Shown here one piece after another: positions 17,543 to 25,892 of a stretch of 64,000 nt of DNA. Under the pieces are notes generated by a model. That model was not told where the DNA came from, ran no database searches, and saw only the letters and a program-made list of their open reading frames with translations. The DNA is from Bifidobacterium sp. ESL0763 (GTDB lineage: Bacteria; Actinomycetota; Actinomycetes; Actinomycetales; Bifidobacteriaceae): positions 1,240,001 to 1,304,000 of the forward strand of contig NZ_JAQTHW010000002.1 of the NCBI RefSeq assembly GCF_029433395.1, given 5' to 3'. The translations under genes were made by a program, and so were the position numbers. How positions within the stretch are numbered: the first letter of the stretch is position 1; each line of letters begins with the position of its first letter.

Positions 17543-18268
17543 ATGGCGAACAAGCACAGTATCGATGCCGTCAACAGTCTGCAGGCGCAGGAGCCGCAGA
17601 ACCCGGAGCAGAACGCCGCGCTGCAGGCGAGCCTGGAGGAACGGCTCGCGCAGGACCGCAAGCCGACCGGATTCTTCCACAGCAACACATGGAACTACCT
17701 GATCATGCTCATCGCCGCGGCCGTGGGTCTCTTCGCCTCGCTCATGCTCGCCGCCGACACCCTGAAACTCGCCCGCAACCCCAACAAGGCGCTGGGCTGC
17801 GACGTCAACTCCGTGCTCTCCTGCTCCACCGTGGCCGAGTCCTGGCAGGCCGAGATCATCAAGTTCGGCGGGCTGAGCTTCCCGAACGCCTTCTTCGGCA
17901 TCGCCGCCTACAGCGTGTTCATCACCATCGCGGTGATCGGACTGACCGGCAGCAAGCTGCCGCGCTGGTTCAACCTGTGCGCCTGGCTCGGCAGCATCGC
18001 CGCGCTGTGCTACGCCTACTGGCTCTTCACCCAGTCGATGTTCGTCATCCGCGCCCTGTGCCCGTGGTGCATGACCATGATGTTCGCCACGACCTTCATG
18101 TTCATGTCGCTTTCGCACGCCACGGTGACCGTCCAGCACATCCCGCGCAACGCCAAGAGGCTCAACACCTATTACCGCATGCGCTACGACCTGATGGTCG
18201 ACGTGGTCTGGATCCTCGCCGTCATCGCCCTCATCTTCGTCAACGAGGGTTCCGCGATCTTCGCCTGA
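17543..18268 (+). CDS. Vitamin K epoxide reductase (VKOR) family membrane protein
   Basis: The 241-residue protein has an N-terminal cytoplasmic helix and about five membrane segments. It shows the VKOR signature cysteines: a GCDVNSVLSCSTVAES loop (about residues 86-101) and the CPWC redox motif (about 172-175). Bacterial VKOR works like DsbB, using a quinone to re-oxidise a DsbA-like thiol oxidase so that disulfides form in exported proteins. The ATG at 17543 follows GGAGAGG. A strong terminator follows. No DsbA-like partner is visible nearby. Confidence 0.92.
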   Translation: MANKHSIDAVNSLQAQEPQNPEQNAALQASLEERLAQDRKPTGFFHSNTWNYLIMLIAAAVGLFASLMLAADTLKLARNPNKALGCDVNSVLSCSTVAESWQAEIIKFGGLSFPNAFFGIAAYSVFITIAVIGLTGSKLPRWFNLCAWLGSIAALCYAYWLFTQSMFVIRALCPWCMTMMFATTFMFMSLSHATVTVQHIPRNAKRLNTYYRMRYDLMVDVVWILAVIALIFVNEGSAIFA

Positions 18269-18283
18269 CGGTTCGGCCGTCGC

Positions 18284-18328
18284 AAGCGGCGCCATGCCTG
18301 GCTTTTAGCCTCGCGTGGCGCCGCTTTT
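18284..18328. terminator. Terminator between VKOR and dapF genes
   Basis: An 11-bp perfect stem AAGCGGCGCCA (18284-18294) with TGGCGCCGCTT (18316-18326) is followed by TTTTGTT. It lies between convergent genes. Confidence 0.8.
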
Positions 18329-18412
18329 GTTATGCGCAGTCATGCCTCGGCCCGTGGTCCGGCTGCGACTTGGTGATGCTTTGGCCATGTTTCCCATGCA
18401 GCCGGCCACGAC

Positions 18413-19318
18413 CTAGCGCCCCTGCAGCTCGACCTTCGCCACGATCGTCGCCGAACCGGTCAGGCGCACGTCGCGCTCGCCGACGTCGACGCGCAGCAGT
18501 CCGCCGCGCACGCGGATGCGCCAATGGTCGACGCCGGTCTTGGCACGCAGGGTGATGGCCGTGGCGCAGAGCCCCGTGCCACAGGAGAGCGTCTCGCCGC
18601 AGCCGCGCTCGTTGACGCGCATGGTGGCCTCGCCATGGCCGGCGGCGGCGTCGAGATGGTCGACGCGCACGAACTCGGCGTTCTGGCCCGAGGCGAGCGC
18701 GGGGCTCACCACCGGGGTGACGTTCAGATCCAAGTCCTCAAGGGCGGGCAGCGCCGCCGTCCCGTCCTCCAGCACGGAGACGACATGCGGATTGCCCATG
18801 TCGACGAAGGTGCCCTTGGCCGTGCCGTCGACGCCGGGAATCGAAACGACATAGGCGTCCCGCTCGCCTCGCTTCCACTGCCCCAGGCTCACCTCGAAGA
18901 CGTCGCGGCCATAAGGCTCGAGGTCGCCCAGCGGCCTGATGGTCTTCACGCCCGCCCGGGTGCCCAGCGCGAACGCCTCGCCGCCGGCTGGTTCGGCCAG
19001 GCCGGCGCGTTGGGCGAGCAGGGTGATCGCCCGGGTGCCGTTGCCGCACATCTCGGCCAGGCTGCCGTCGGCGTTGCGGTAGTCCATGAACCACTGCGCG
19101 CCGCCGGCCTCGCATGCGCGCACCTGCGCCTCGCTCAGGTCGTTGACGTCGCGGGGATGGGCCAGGCGGATGAGCCCGTCGGCGCCGATGCCGAAATGCC
19201 GGTCGCATATCTCGCGCACCTGCCGGGCGTCGGGCTCGAAGGCGCCCGTGCGGTCGATGTAGGTGATGAAGTCGTTGCCGGTGGCATGCTCTTTATAGAC
19301 GGTTCGTGGCAAAGTCAT
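18413..19318 (-). CDS. dapF: Diaminopimelate epimerase
   Basis: The 301-residue protein has both catalytic Cys blocks of Dap[10 protein letters not shown] and LSCGTGLCA. The N-terminus reads [14 protein letters not shown] and a [10 protein letters not shown] segment matches the family, as does the [16 protein letters not shown] stretch. The enzyme converts LL- to meso-diaminopimelate (or the reverse direction of the lysine route) for lysine and peptidoglycan. The length is usual. The next gene in the opposite direction is murI, also a peptidoglycan-precursor gene; the shared 250-base gap must hold both promoters. Confidence 0.95.
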   Translation of the reverse strand: MTLPRTVYKEHATGNDFITYIDRTGAFEPDARQVREICDRHFGIGADGLIRLAHPRDVNDLSEAQVRACEAGGAQWFMDYRNADGSLAEMCGNGTRAITLLAQRAGLAEPAGGEAFALGTRAGVKTIRPLGDLEPYGRDVFEVSLGQWKRGERDAYVVSIPGVDGTAKGTFVDMGNPHVVSVLEDGTAALPALEDLDLNVTPVVSPALASGQNAEFVRVDHLDAAAGHGEATMRVNERGCGETLSCGTGLCATAITLRAKTGVDHWRIRVRGGLLRVDVGERDVRLTGSATIVAKVELQGR

Positions 19319-19571
19319 GTGCTCCAGTCTAGCCCCGCGCGCCGCTCACGGCGCCGCCCATCCGCTCAATGAAAGACGCGCGAACGGCACCGAACGGCAG
19401 GACCGGACATCCGCACATGCCGGAAGCCACGGCTGCCCGACCGGTTTGCCGCTCTTGTGGATGTTCGCCGTGGCGTATGCCCGTCGCGAAAGCCGGAGAG
19501 GTATTCTGGTGCTGACCTTCGGGCCGACCCACACCCCATGCACCAAGCGAGCAAACGGCAGGAGAACGCGC

Positions 19572-20348
19572 ATGACATCCAATGCACCCATCGGCGTCTT
19601 CGATTCCGGGCTCGGCGGCCTGTCGGTGGTGCGCGAGCTGCGCCGGCAGATGCCGGACGAACGGGTGGTCTATTTCGGCGACTCCGCCAACGCGCCCTAC
19701 GGGGTCAAATCGAGCGAGGAGGTGCGCCGCCTCTCCTTCGATATCGTCGACCGGTTCGTCACCATGGGCGCCAAGGCCATCGTCATCGCCTGCAACACCG
19801 CCTCCTCGGCCGCGGGCAAGCAGCTGAGGGCCACCTACGACCTGCCGATCGTCGGCATGGAGCCGGCGCTGAAACCCGCCTGCGACAGGGGCGAGGGCAA
19901 GCCGCAGCACGTCATCGTCGCGGCCACGGCGCTGACCCTGCGCGAGCGGAAGTTCGGGGAGCTGATGGACCGCTTCGACGCCACGAACGTCATCTACCGG
20001 CAGCCCTGCCCCGACCTGGTCGAGATCGTGGAGCACGGCAAGCTCGGCGAGCGCGACCTGGTGATGCGCGCCCTGCACGGCTATTTCGACGAATACGACC
20101 TCGCCACCATCGACTCGGTGGTGCTCGGCTGCACGCATTTCGTCTTCTACCGCGACTATTTCCGGCAGCTGCTGCCCGGCTCCACCGCCATCATCGACGG
20201 CAACGCGGGCACCATCCGCCATCTGCGCGACCTACTGGCTGGCCACGACGCTCTGGCGCCCGCCGGCTCCGAGGGTGGCGTCGAGCTGCATAATTCCGAT
20301 CCCAGCCGGGCCATGGCCGATCTGGCGACGCAGCTGCTCAACGGCTGA
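19572..20348 (+). CDS. murI: Glutamate racemase
   Basis: The 258-residue protein starts with [19 protein letters not shown], the typical MurI opening, and has the two catalytic cysteines in [13 protein letters not shown] (about C75) and [10 protein letters not shown] (about C187). It makes D-glutamate for peptidoglycan. The start at 19572 is preceded by GCAGGAGAA; longer upstream frames are not convincing. It is divergent from dapF. Confidence 0.95.
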   Translation: MTSNAPIGVFDSGLGGLSVVRELRRQMPDERVVYFGDSANAPYGVKSSEEVRRLSFDIVDRFVTMGAKAIVIACNTASSAAGKQLRATYDLPIVGMEPALKPACDRGEGKPQHVIVAATALTLRERKFGELMDRFDATNVIYRQPCPDLVEIVEHGKLGERDLVMRALHGYFDEYDLATIDSVVLGCTHFVFYRDYFRQLLPGSTAIIDGNAGTIRHLRDLLAGHDALAPAGSEGGVELHNSDPSRAMADLATQLLNG

Positions 20349-20544
20349 ACGCCGCGGACGGGGCGGCGGACGGATGCCGGACCCGGTGATGCGGGCGGCC
20401 ACGCCTCTCCTCGCACGGGTGCCCTCTCCCAGGTTCTCACCAACGGCTGATACGGCGCCGATGTCGTGCGACGCGGCGTAAGCTCCTGAGAAGGAAAACG
20501 CAATCCGCGCGCACGCAGCAACCGCACGCGGGAAAGGGGCAGCA

Positions 20545-21390
20545 ATGACACGGACCGCTTTGATCGACGTCGGCGGGGGCTACCGCTCCATCTTCGGCGC
20601 TGGCGTGATGGACAGGCTCATGGACGACGGCATCGCATTCGACAAGTGCTACGGCGTCTCCGCGGGCAGCGCGAACATGGTCTCTTACATCGCCGGGCAG
20701 CGCGGACGCACCTACAAGTTCTACACACAGTACGCCTTCCGCCCGGAATACGCGAGCGCCCAGAACTTCATCAAGTCGCGCAATTTCGCCAACCTCGACT
20801 ACATCTACGGCACGCTCTCCAACTCGGACGGCGAGTACCCGGTGGACTACCCGGCCTTCGCGGCCTCGCCCACCGACTTCACCGTCGTCGCGGCGGACGC
20901 GCGCAACGGGCACGCGAAGTATTTCGGCAAGTCCGACGTGAGCCAGGACAACTATGACGTCATGAAGGCCTCGAGCGCGGTGCCGGTGGCCTGCAAACCC
21001 TATATGGTCGACGGCGTGCCCTATTTCGACGGTGGCATCGCCGACCCCATCCCGGTGGCGCTGGCCGAGCGGGAGGGCTACGACCGCATCGTGCTGATCC
21101 TGACCCACGAGCGTGATTTCGTGCGCGAGGCCAAGCGCGACGCCGCGCCCGCCGCGATCCTGAGGCGCTCCTACCCCGCCGCAGCGGAACGGCTGAAGAA
21201 CCGCTACCGCACCTACAACGAGGAGATGCAAGTGGCCGAGCGGATGGCGGAGGAAGGCAAGGTGCTCATCCTCGCCCCCGACGACCTGTGCGGGCTGGAC
21301 ACGCTGAGCAAGAACGCCGAGGGACTGGAGGAGATGTACCGCAAGGGGCTCGCCGCCGCCGAGGCCGTCTCCGACTTCATCGCCGGCTGA
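20545..21390 (+). CDS. Patatin-like phospholipase family protein
   Basis: The 281-residue protein has the patatin features: an oxyanion GGGYRSIFGAGVMD stretch at residues 9-22, the nucleophile elbow GVSAGSAN (Ser near residue 40), and the catalytic Asp in YFDGGIADPIPV (DGG near 162-164). Patatin-like proteins hydrolyse acyl lipids at membranes with a Ser-Asp dyad; the substrate is unknown. The length fits the YjjU-like small bacterial patatins. GAAAGGGG stands 7-10 bases before the ATG. Confidence 0.9.
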   Translation: MTRTALIDVGGGYRSIFGAGVMDRLMDDGIAFDKCYGVSAGSANMVSYIAGQRGRTYKFYTQYAFRPEYASAQNFIKSRNFANLDYIYGTLSNSDGEYPVDYPAFAASPTDFTVVAADARNGHAKYFGKSDVSQDNYDVMKASSAVPVACKPYMVDGVPYFDGGIADPIPVALAEREGYDRIVLILTHERDFVREAKRDAAPAAILRRSYPAAAERLKNRYRTYNEEMQVAERMAEEGKVLILAPDDLCGLDTLSKNAEGLEEMYRKGLAAAEAVSDFIAG

Positions 21391-21451
21391 CCAACCGGCC
21401 ACCGGTAGCTGGGCCACGGGTCGCCGGCCCACCCACCGGAGCCTTATTTCG

Positions 21452-21508
21452 AATTGCGCCATAAATGAGCCACTGAGTAGCAGTCAGTGGCTCATTTATG
21501 GCGCAATT
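21452..21508. terminator. 25-bp near-perfect palindrome between convergent genes
   Basis: Arms 21452-21476 and 21484-21508 are perfect reverse complements (AATTGCGCCATAAATGAGCC... against ...GGCTCATTTATGGCGCAATT) around a 7-base loop. It sits midway between the convergent patatin-like and SPFH genes and can work as a bidirectional terminator, although no T-run follows the stem. Confidence 0.75.
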
Positions 21509-21535
21509 GCGTATTGAGGCGGGCCGGACGGAAGC

Positions 21536-22423
21536 CTACTTGCTTTCGTTGGAGGCGATCATCGCCTTGGTGACCTCCTCGAAGAGCTGCTGGTAGCCGC
21601 CGGGAGTGGAGGCCGGCAGCACGACGGTCTTGGCGTTGCCGGACTCGCTGAGCGAGCGCATCACGTCGAGGTACTGGTTGAAGAGCACGACGTTGTTGAC
21701 CTCGTTGATGTTCATGCCCACACCCTTGAGGCTCTTGATCTGGTCGACGATGCCGTTGGCGATCTCACGGCGGTAGTTGGCCTGGCCCTCGCCCTGCAGG
21801 CGGGTCTTCTCGGCGTCGGCGGTGGCCTGCGTCTCGATCTGGATGCGCTGGGCCTCGGCGCGCTGGCGGGTGGCCTCCTTCTCGCGCTGGGCGGCGTTGA
21901 TGGAGTCCATGGCGGTCTTCATTGCCGGGCTCGGGTCGATGGCGGTGATCAGGGTCTTGACCACGGTGAAGCCGAAGCGCGACATCTCCACGCCCACGGT
22001 CTTCTGCACGTCGGCGGCGATGTCGTCCTTCTTGGCGAAGGCGTCGTCGAGCGAAAGCGCGGGGATGGCGCTGCGCAGAGCGTCCTCGACGTAGCTGCGC
22101 AGCTGGCCTGCCGGGTCGCGCAGCTCATAGTAGGCGGTGGCCACGTTGGCCGGGTCGACGCGGAACTGGGTGGAGGCCACGACGGTGACGAAGACGTTGT
22201 CGAGCGTTTTGGTCTCGAGCTTGACGTTGAGCTGGTTGACGCGCATGTTGGTCTTGGTGGCGATGCGGTCGACCACGGGGATCTTGACGTGGATGCCCGC
22301 GAACTGCACGATGAGGAACTTGCCGAACCGCTCGATGACGTAGGCCTGCTGCTGCGGGACGACGAACAGCCCCGCAATCACCAGCGCGACGATGATGATG
22401 AGGATCACCACAAGGATTGCCAT
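21536..22423 (-). CDS. SPFH / Band 7 domain membrane protein (stomatin/QmcA-like)
   Basis: The 295-residue protein has one N-terminal membrane segment (about 2-24), then VPQQQAYVIERFGKF, the standard Band 7 opening, and the SPFH fold to about residue 175. A Glu/Arg/Ala-rich helix follows (NAAQREKEATRQRAEAQRI), likely a coiled coil for oligomer assembly. Such proteins organise membrane microdomains or chaperone FtsH-type proteases. No NfeD-like partner gene is adjacent. The short 248-base region upstream has no clear promoter. Confidence 0.9.
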   Translation of the reverse strand: MAILVVILIIIVALVIAGLFVVPQQQAYVIERFGKFLIVQFAGIHVKIPVVDRIATKTNMRVNQLNVKLETKTLDNVFVTVVASTQFRVDPANVATAYYELRDPAGQLRSYVEDALRSAIPALSLDDAFAKKDDIAADVQKTVGVEMSRFGFTVVKTLITAIDPSPAMKTAMDSINAAQREKEATRQRAEAQRIQIETQATADAEKTRLQGEGQANYRREIANGIVDQIKSLKGVGMNINEVNNVVLFNQYLDVMRSLSESGNAKTVVLPASTPGGYQQLFEEVTKAMIASNESK

Positions 22424-22671
22424 TGCTTTATTCTCCTGCCTGTCGGCGCCTTCGCTCGAAACGGCCCGTCAACGGGGGCCGTTGCCCGACATCGGAGACG
22501 GGAATGCCGAAGGCTTTGAGCACCATGCTACCAGTACGGATGCGCATGTCCCCTCATGAATGAATAACGGTGGACGCTTGCCGGTGCCGGTGCCATATGC
22601 CTGGATTCGAACCGGCCGGCAAGCCTGCTGACGAACCTGCAGACGGACCGGCGGCGAACCTGCCGACGGGC

Positions 22672-23613
22672 TCAGTGCCAGACCAGCAGCCCCGCCATCA
22701 CGGCGGCCAGGCCCGCCACCGCCATGCCCAGCGTGTGCGCCACAAGCAGGGCGGGACGGCGCTTAGCCGCGAGCCTGGCGGACTCGAGGCTGGCGGTGCT
22801 GAAGGTGGAGTAGCCACCGAGCAGACCGGAGGCGAGCAAGTAGCGCGGCGTCTCCATGCCGGCGTGCGCGCCGCACCAGCCGGCCACCAAGCCCATCAGC
22901 AGGCAGGCGGTGACATTGACGACGATGGTGCCGCAGGGCAACGGCAGCCGGACGCGGGCGTTGACCCGGGCGTCGACGAGGTAGCGCAGGAACGCCCCGC
23001 ACCCGCCGCACAGGGAGGCGAGCAGCAGCAGGGCCACGGCCTGGCCGCGCCAGTGGCCGGCGTCGGCGGCGAGCGCGATGACGGCCACGACCGCCACCAG
23101 CGGCACGGCCACGCGCAGCAGGGGCCTGTGGTCCGGCGAGCGTTCCTGAGCGCTGGAGGATCGCCCGGAATCGCCTGGGAACGCGGCGACCACACGGCCG
23201 GCGCGCCAACGGCCCAGCTTTCCGCCCAGCGCCAGCCCCAGCAGCGCGCACAGCGTTCCCGGCACGATGCTCGCGGCCAGGTAGCCCACGGCCACGCCGG
23301 TCGAGCCGGCCAGCAGGCGTTGAGCGGCCTCGAGCATGAAGGTGCTGTAGGTGGTGTAGCCGCCGATCAGGCCGGTGCCCAGGGCGAGCCTGACAGTCCG
23401 CCATCGACCGACGTCCGGACCCAGCGCGGCCATGTAGGCGGTCAGGCAGCCGAGCAGCGCCGCTCCGGTGAGGTTGATCGCCATCGTCATCCACGGCCAT
23501 GCGGCGTCGGAGGGCTGCAGGGCACCCAGGGACAGGCGGACCAGCGATCCGCACGCCCCGGCGAGCAACAGGAGCGCGGCCAGCGTGAGACCAGTCCGGG
23601 ATTCCGACTTCAT
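22672..23613 (-). CDS. crcB: Double CrcB (Fluc) fluoride channel fusion
   Basis: The 313-residue protein contains two CrcB domains in one chain. Domain 1 (about 8-130) has GSLVRLSLG, INLTGAALLG and GGYTTYSTF; domain 2 (about 190-313) has GAFLRYLVD, VNVTACLLMG and GGYSTFSTA. Between them lies a charged linker and one extra hydrophobic segment (about 167-186), which would flip domain 2 so that both halves sit antiparallel, as in dual-topology Fluc dimers. Fluc channels let fluoride out of the cell. Usual bacterial CrcB is about 120-130 residues and encoded as separate genes. The start at 23613 (MKSESRTG) follows GGAAGGAAG; the frame upstream is not coding-like. I see no fluoride riboswitch. Confidence 0.9.
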   Translation of the reverse strand: MKSESRTGLTLAALLLLAGACGSLVRLSLGALQPSDAAWPWMTMAINLTGAALLGCLTAYMAALGPDVGRWRTVRLALGTGLIGGYTTYSTFMLEAAQRLLAGSTGVAVGYLAASIVPGTLCALLGLALGGKLGRWRAGRVVAAFPGDSGRSSSAQERSPDHRPLLRVAVPLVAVVAVIALAADAGHWRGQAVALLLLASLCGGCGAFLRYLVDARVNARVRLPLPCGTIVVNVTACLLMGLVAGWCGAHAGMETPRYLLASGLLGGYSTFSTASLESARLAAKRRPALLVAHTLGMAVAGLAAVMAGLLVWH

Positions 23614-24271
23614 GGCAGCTTCCTTCCATGCGCCGTGGATGCGTGACCGCGCGGCGCGATTCCCCTCCAATCTATCTCGCGGGCGCGCCCCGGGGCCGGG
23701 CGGCCCCCATATTCGCGCGAGATGGACAATGAGCGGCGGATGGCGATGAACGAGGATGGCCGGTTGACGAACCGACATGTGGCACGGCGATGGATGACGG
23801 ACCGGCACCAGCCGGACCACCGCATGTCAGACCGCCACATGGCGGACCGACACCAGTCAATCCGCAAACACTGACATCGCCTACCGCGTCTACACCAGTC
23901 AAGCTGTATCCCCGACAGGCCGACACGGTCACGTCAAACACGTGAACCTTTGCTTGGCAGCCTCAAGGCAAGCGGCAAAACGGACCGGACGGCAAATCGT
24001 ATCAAACGCATATCGCCGCCACCCACCTCGCAACGTAGACGGACGGAAATGTCCGCTTTCGTCGCAATAGCGCCGTTCCGAGCCGATGAAATCCGGAGGG
24101 AAACCGAGCGATACCCGCGCATATCGCTTCACACCATATATTCAATCCATAATTAAAACGTTTGACGGATATTCGTTGACGTATCATTGCCGTCGATAGC
24201 CGTATGTAATATTTCCAATCAGAAACAGCATCGGCATCGCCAAGTCGGCGAGACGATAGGGGGAGGCATTT
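23614..24271. other. 658-base intergenic region between divergent crcB fusion and nox
   Basis: No convincing gene is present. The 23740-23870 part repeats short degenerate pieces (GACCGACA, GGACCGGCACCAG, GGACCGACACCAG). The 24150-24271 part is A+T-richer and carries TTGACG twice (about 24159 and 24176), so the nox promoter is probably there. GGGGGAGG precedes the nox ATG. Confidence 0.5.
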
Positions 24272-25687
24272 ATGACCACGGTTGCAGTCATCGGTTGCAC
24301 GCATGCGGGCACGTACGCGACGACCTCGATCCTTCGTGAACATCCGGACTGGAAGGTCGACGTCTTCGAGAAGAACGACAACATCTCCTTCCTTTCCTGC
24401 GCCATCGCCCTGTGGGCCGGCGGCCACGTCAGCGACCCGAAGCGCATGTTCTACTCCTCGCCGGCCAAGCTCGAGGAGATGGGCGCCACCATGCACATGC
24501 GCACCCGGGTCGACAGCGTCGACGTGCGCGGCAAGTCGCTCAAGGCCACCGACCTGGCCAGCGGCGAGGAGAGCGCCTACCGCTTCGACAAGCTGGTCAT
24601 CACCACCGGTTCCTCCCCCGCCAAGCCCTCCATCCAGGGGCTCAGCGAGGAGCTCGAGGGCGGCCGCGCGACGCTGTGCAAGGACTACGCCGACGCGCAG
24701 CGCATCGTCAAGCGCACCGAGGACATCAAGTCGGTGATCGTGGTGGGCGCCGGCTACGTGGGCTCCGAGCTCGCCGAGCAGCTGAGCACCCGCGGCATCA
24801 AGACCACGCTCATCGACGCGCTGCCGCATGTGCTCGATAACAACTTCGACAAGTCCGTCACCGACCAGGCCGAGCAGGCCTTCAGGGACCATGACGTGAC
24901 GCTGGCGATGGGCCAGAAGGTAGTCGCCTTCCGCTCCGACGTGGGCAGCGACGGGGTGGACGGCCACGGCATCACCGTGGTCACCGAACTGGGCGAATAC
25001 ACCGCCGACATGGCGATCGTGGGCGTCGGCTTCGTGCCGCAGACCAGCCTGGTCTCCTCGCAGGTGCGCACCCTGGGCTACGGCGCCATCATCGTCGACG
25101 AGTACATGCGCGCCTCCACCCCCGACAACGACGTGCTCGACTACGTCTTCGCGGCGGGCGACAGTGCCACGGTGCGCTTCAACCCCACCGATTCCGACGA
25201 GTACCGGCCCCTGGCCAGCAACGCAATCCGCGAGGCGTCGATCATCGGCAAGAACATCGAGCGGCCGACGGTGGCCTACGCCGGCACCCAGGCGACCAGC
25301 GGCGTGCAGCTCTACGACCTGTCGATGGCCTCGAGCGGCATCACCGAGGACCTCGCCAGGCGCCGCCACATCGACGCCGACTGCGCCACGATCGTGGAGG
25401 ACTACCGCCCCGACTTCATGCTCACCACCACCCCGGTGACGGCCAAGCTCATCTGGGAGAAGAAGACCAACCGGATCCTCGGCGCGCAGTTCGCCGCCCG
25501 GCACGACATCTCCCTGGCCGCCGACCTCATCTCCGTGGCCATCCAGGCGAAGTTCACCATCGACGACCTCGCCGGCACCGATATGCTCTTCCAGCCGAAC
25601 TTCACCCAGCCGATCAACTTCGTCAGCTCGCTGGCGATGACCGCGGTCGCCCAGCGCGACGGCGAGCTCCAGACCGGCAAGCGCTAG
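24272..25687 (+). CDS. nox: FAD-dependent NADH oxidase / pyridine nucleotide-disulfide oxidoreductase (Nox type)
   Basis: The 471-residue protein has an N-terminal FAD motif VAVIGCTHAGTYA, the single redox-active Cys of NADH oxidases and peroxidases in NISFLSCAIALWAGG (about C43), an NAD-binding VIVVGAGYVGSELAEQL near 157-173, and a FAAGDSATV second FAD motif near 293. The C-terminal dimerisation domain follows. Water-forming NADH oxidases reduce O2 with NADH; CoA-disulfide reductases share the fold, so the exact reaction is inferred. In anaerobic or microaerophilic bifidobacteria this would protect against oxygen. It appears monocistronic. Confidence 0.88.
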   Translation: MTTVAVIGCTHAGTYATTSILREHPDWKVDVFEKNDNISFLSCAIALWAGGHVSDPKRMFYSSPAKLEEMGATMHMRTRVDSVDVRGKSLKATDLASGEESAYRFDKLVITTGSSPAKPSIQGLSEELEGGRATLCKDYADAQRIVKRTEDIKSVIVVGAGYVGSELAEQLSTRGIKTTLIDALPHVLDNNFDKSVTDQAEQAFRDHDVTLAMGQKVVAFRSDVGSDGVDGHGITVVTELGEYTADMAIVGVGFVPQTSLVSSQVRTLGYGAIIVDEYMRASTPDNDVLDYVFAAGDSATVRFNPTDSDEYRPLASNAIREASIIGKNIERPTVAYAGTQATSGVQLYDLSMASSGITEDLARRRHIDADCATIVEDYRPDFMLTTTPVTAKLIWEKKTNRILGAQFAARHDISLAADLISVAIQAKFTIDDLAGTDMLFQPNFTQPINFVSSLAMTAVAQRDGELQTGKR

Positions 25688-25763
25688 TCCGCCGGCGCGA
25701 TCCCGACGAAGCATTCGGCCCCGTCCGCAAGATTCGACTTGCCGGCGGGGCCTGGCCTTTGGT

Positions 25764-25871
25764 GCGGAGATAATCACAGAATCCGGGCGCATAACGTGAG
25801 TATCTCTGCGAATCCGCGCGGGCTGCAGAGATACTCACAGAAAACGGCCCGTTTTCGTGATTATCTCTGCA
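25764..25871. repeat. Paired inverted repeats, family TATCTCTGC, 60-bp period
   Basis: Two hairpins follow each other: arms GCGGAGATAATCACAG (25764-25779) with CGTGAGTATCTCTGCG (25795-25810), and GCAGAGATACTCACAG (25824-25839) with CGTGATTATCTCTGCA (25856-25871). The second starts 60 bases after the first. They lie between the convergent nox and ABC genes. Confidence 0.8.
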
Positions 25872-25892
25872 TAGGCATCGCGGCCGGCCGGG

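Noticed and set aside
23614..23880. Fluoride riboswitch before the crcB fusion
   Set aside because: I looked on the minus strand for the conserved GGNGATGG and its pairing parts and did not find a convincing match.
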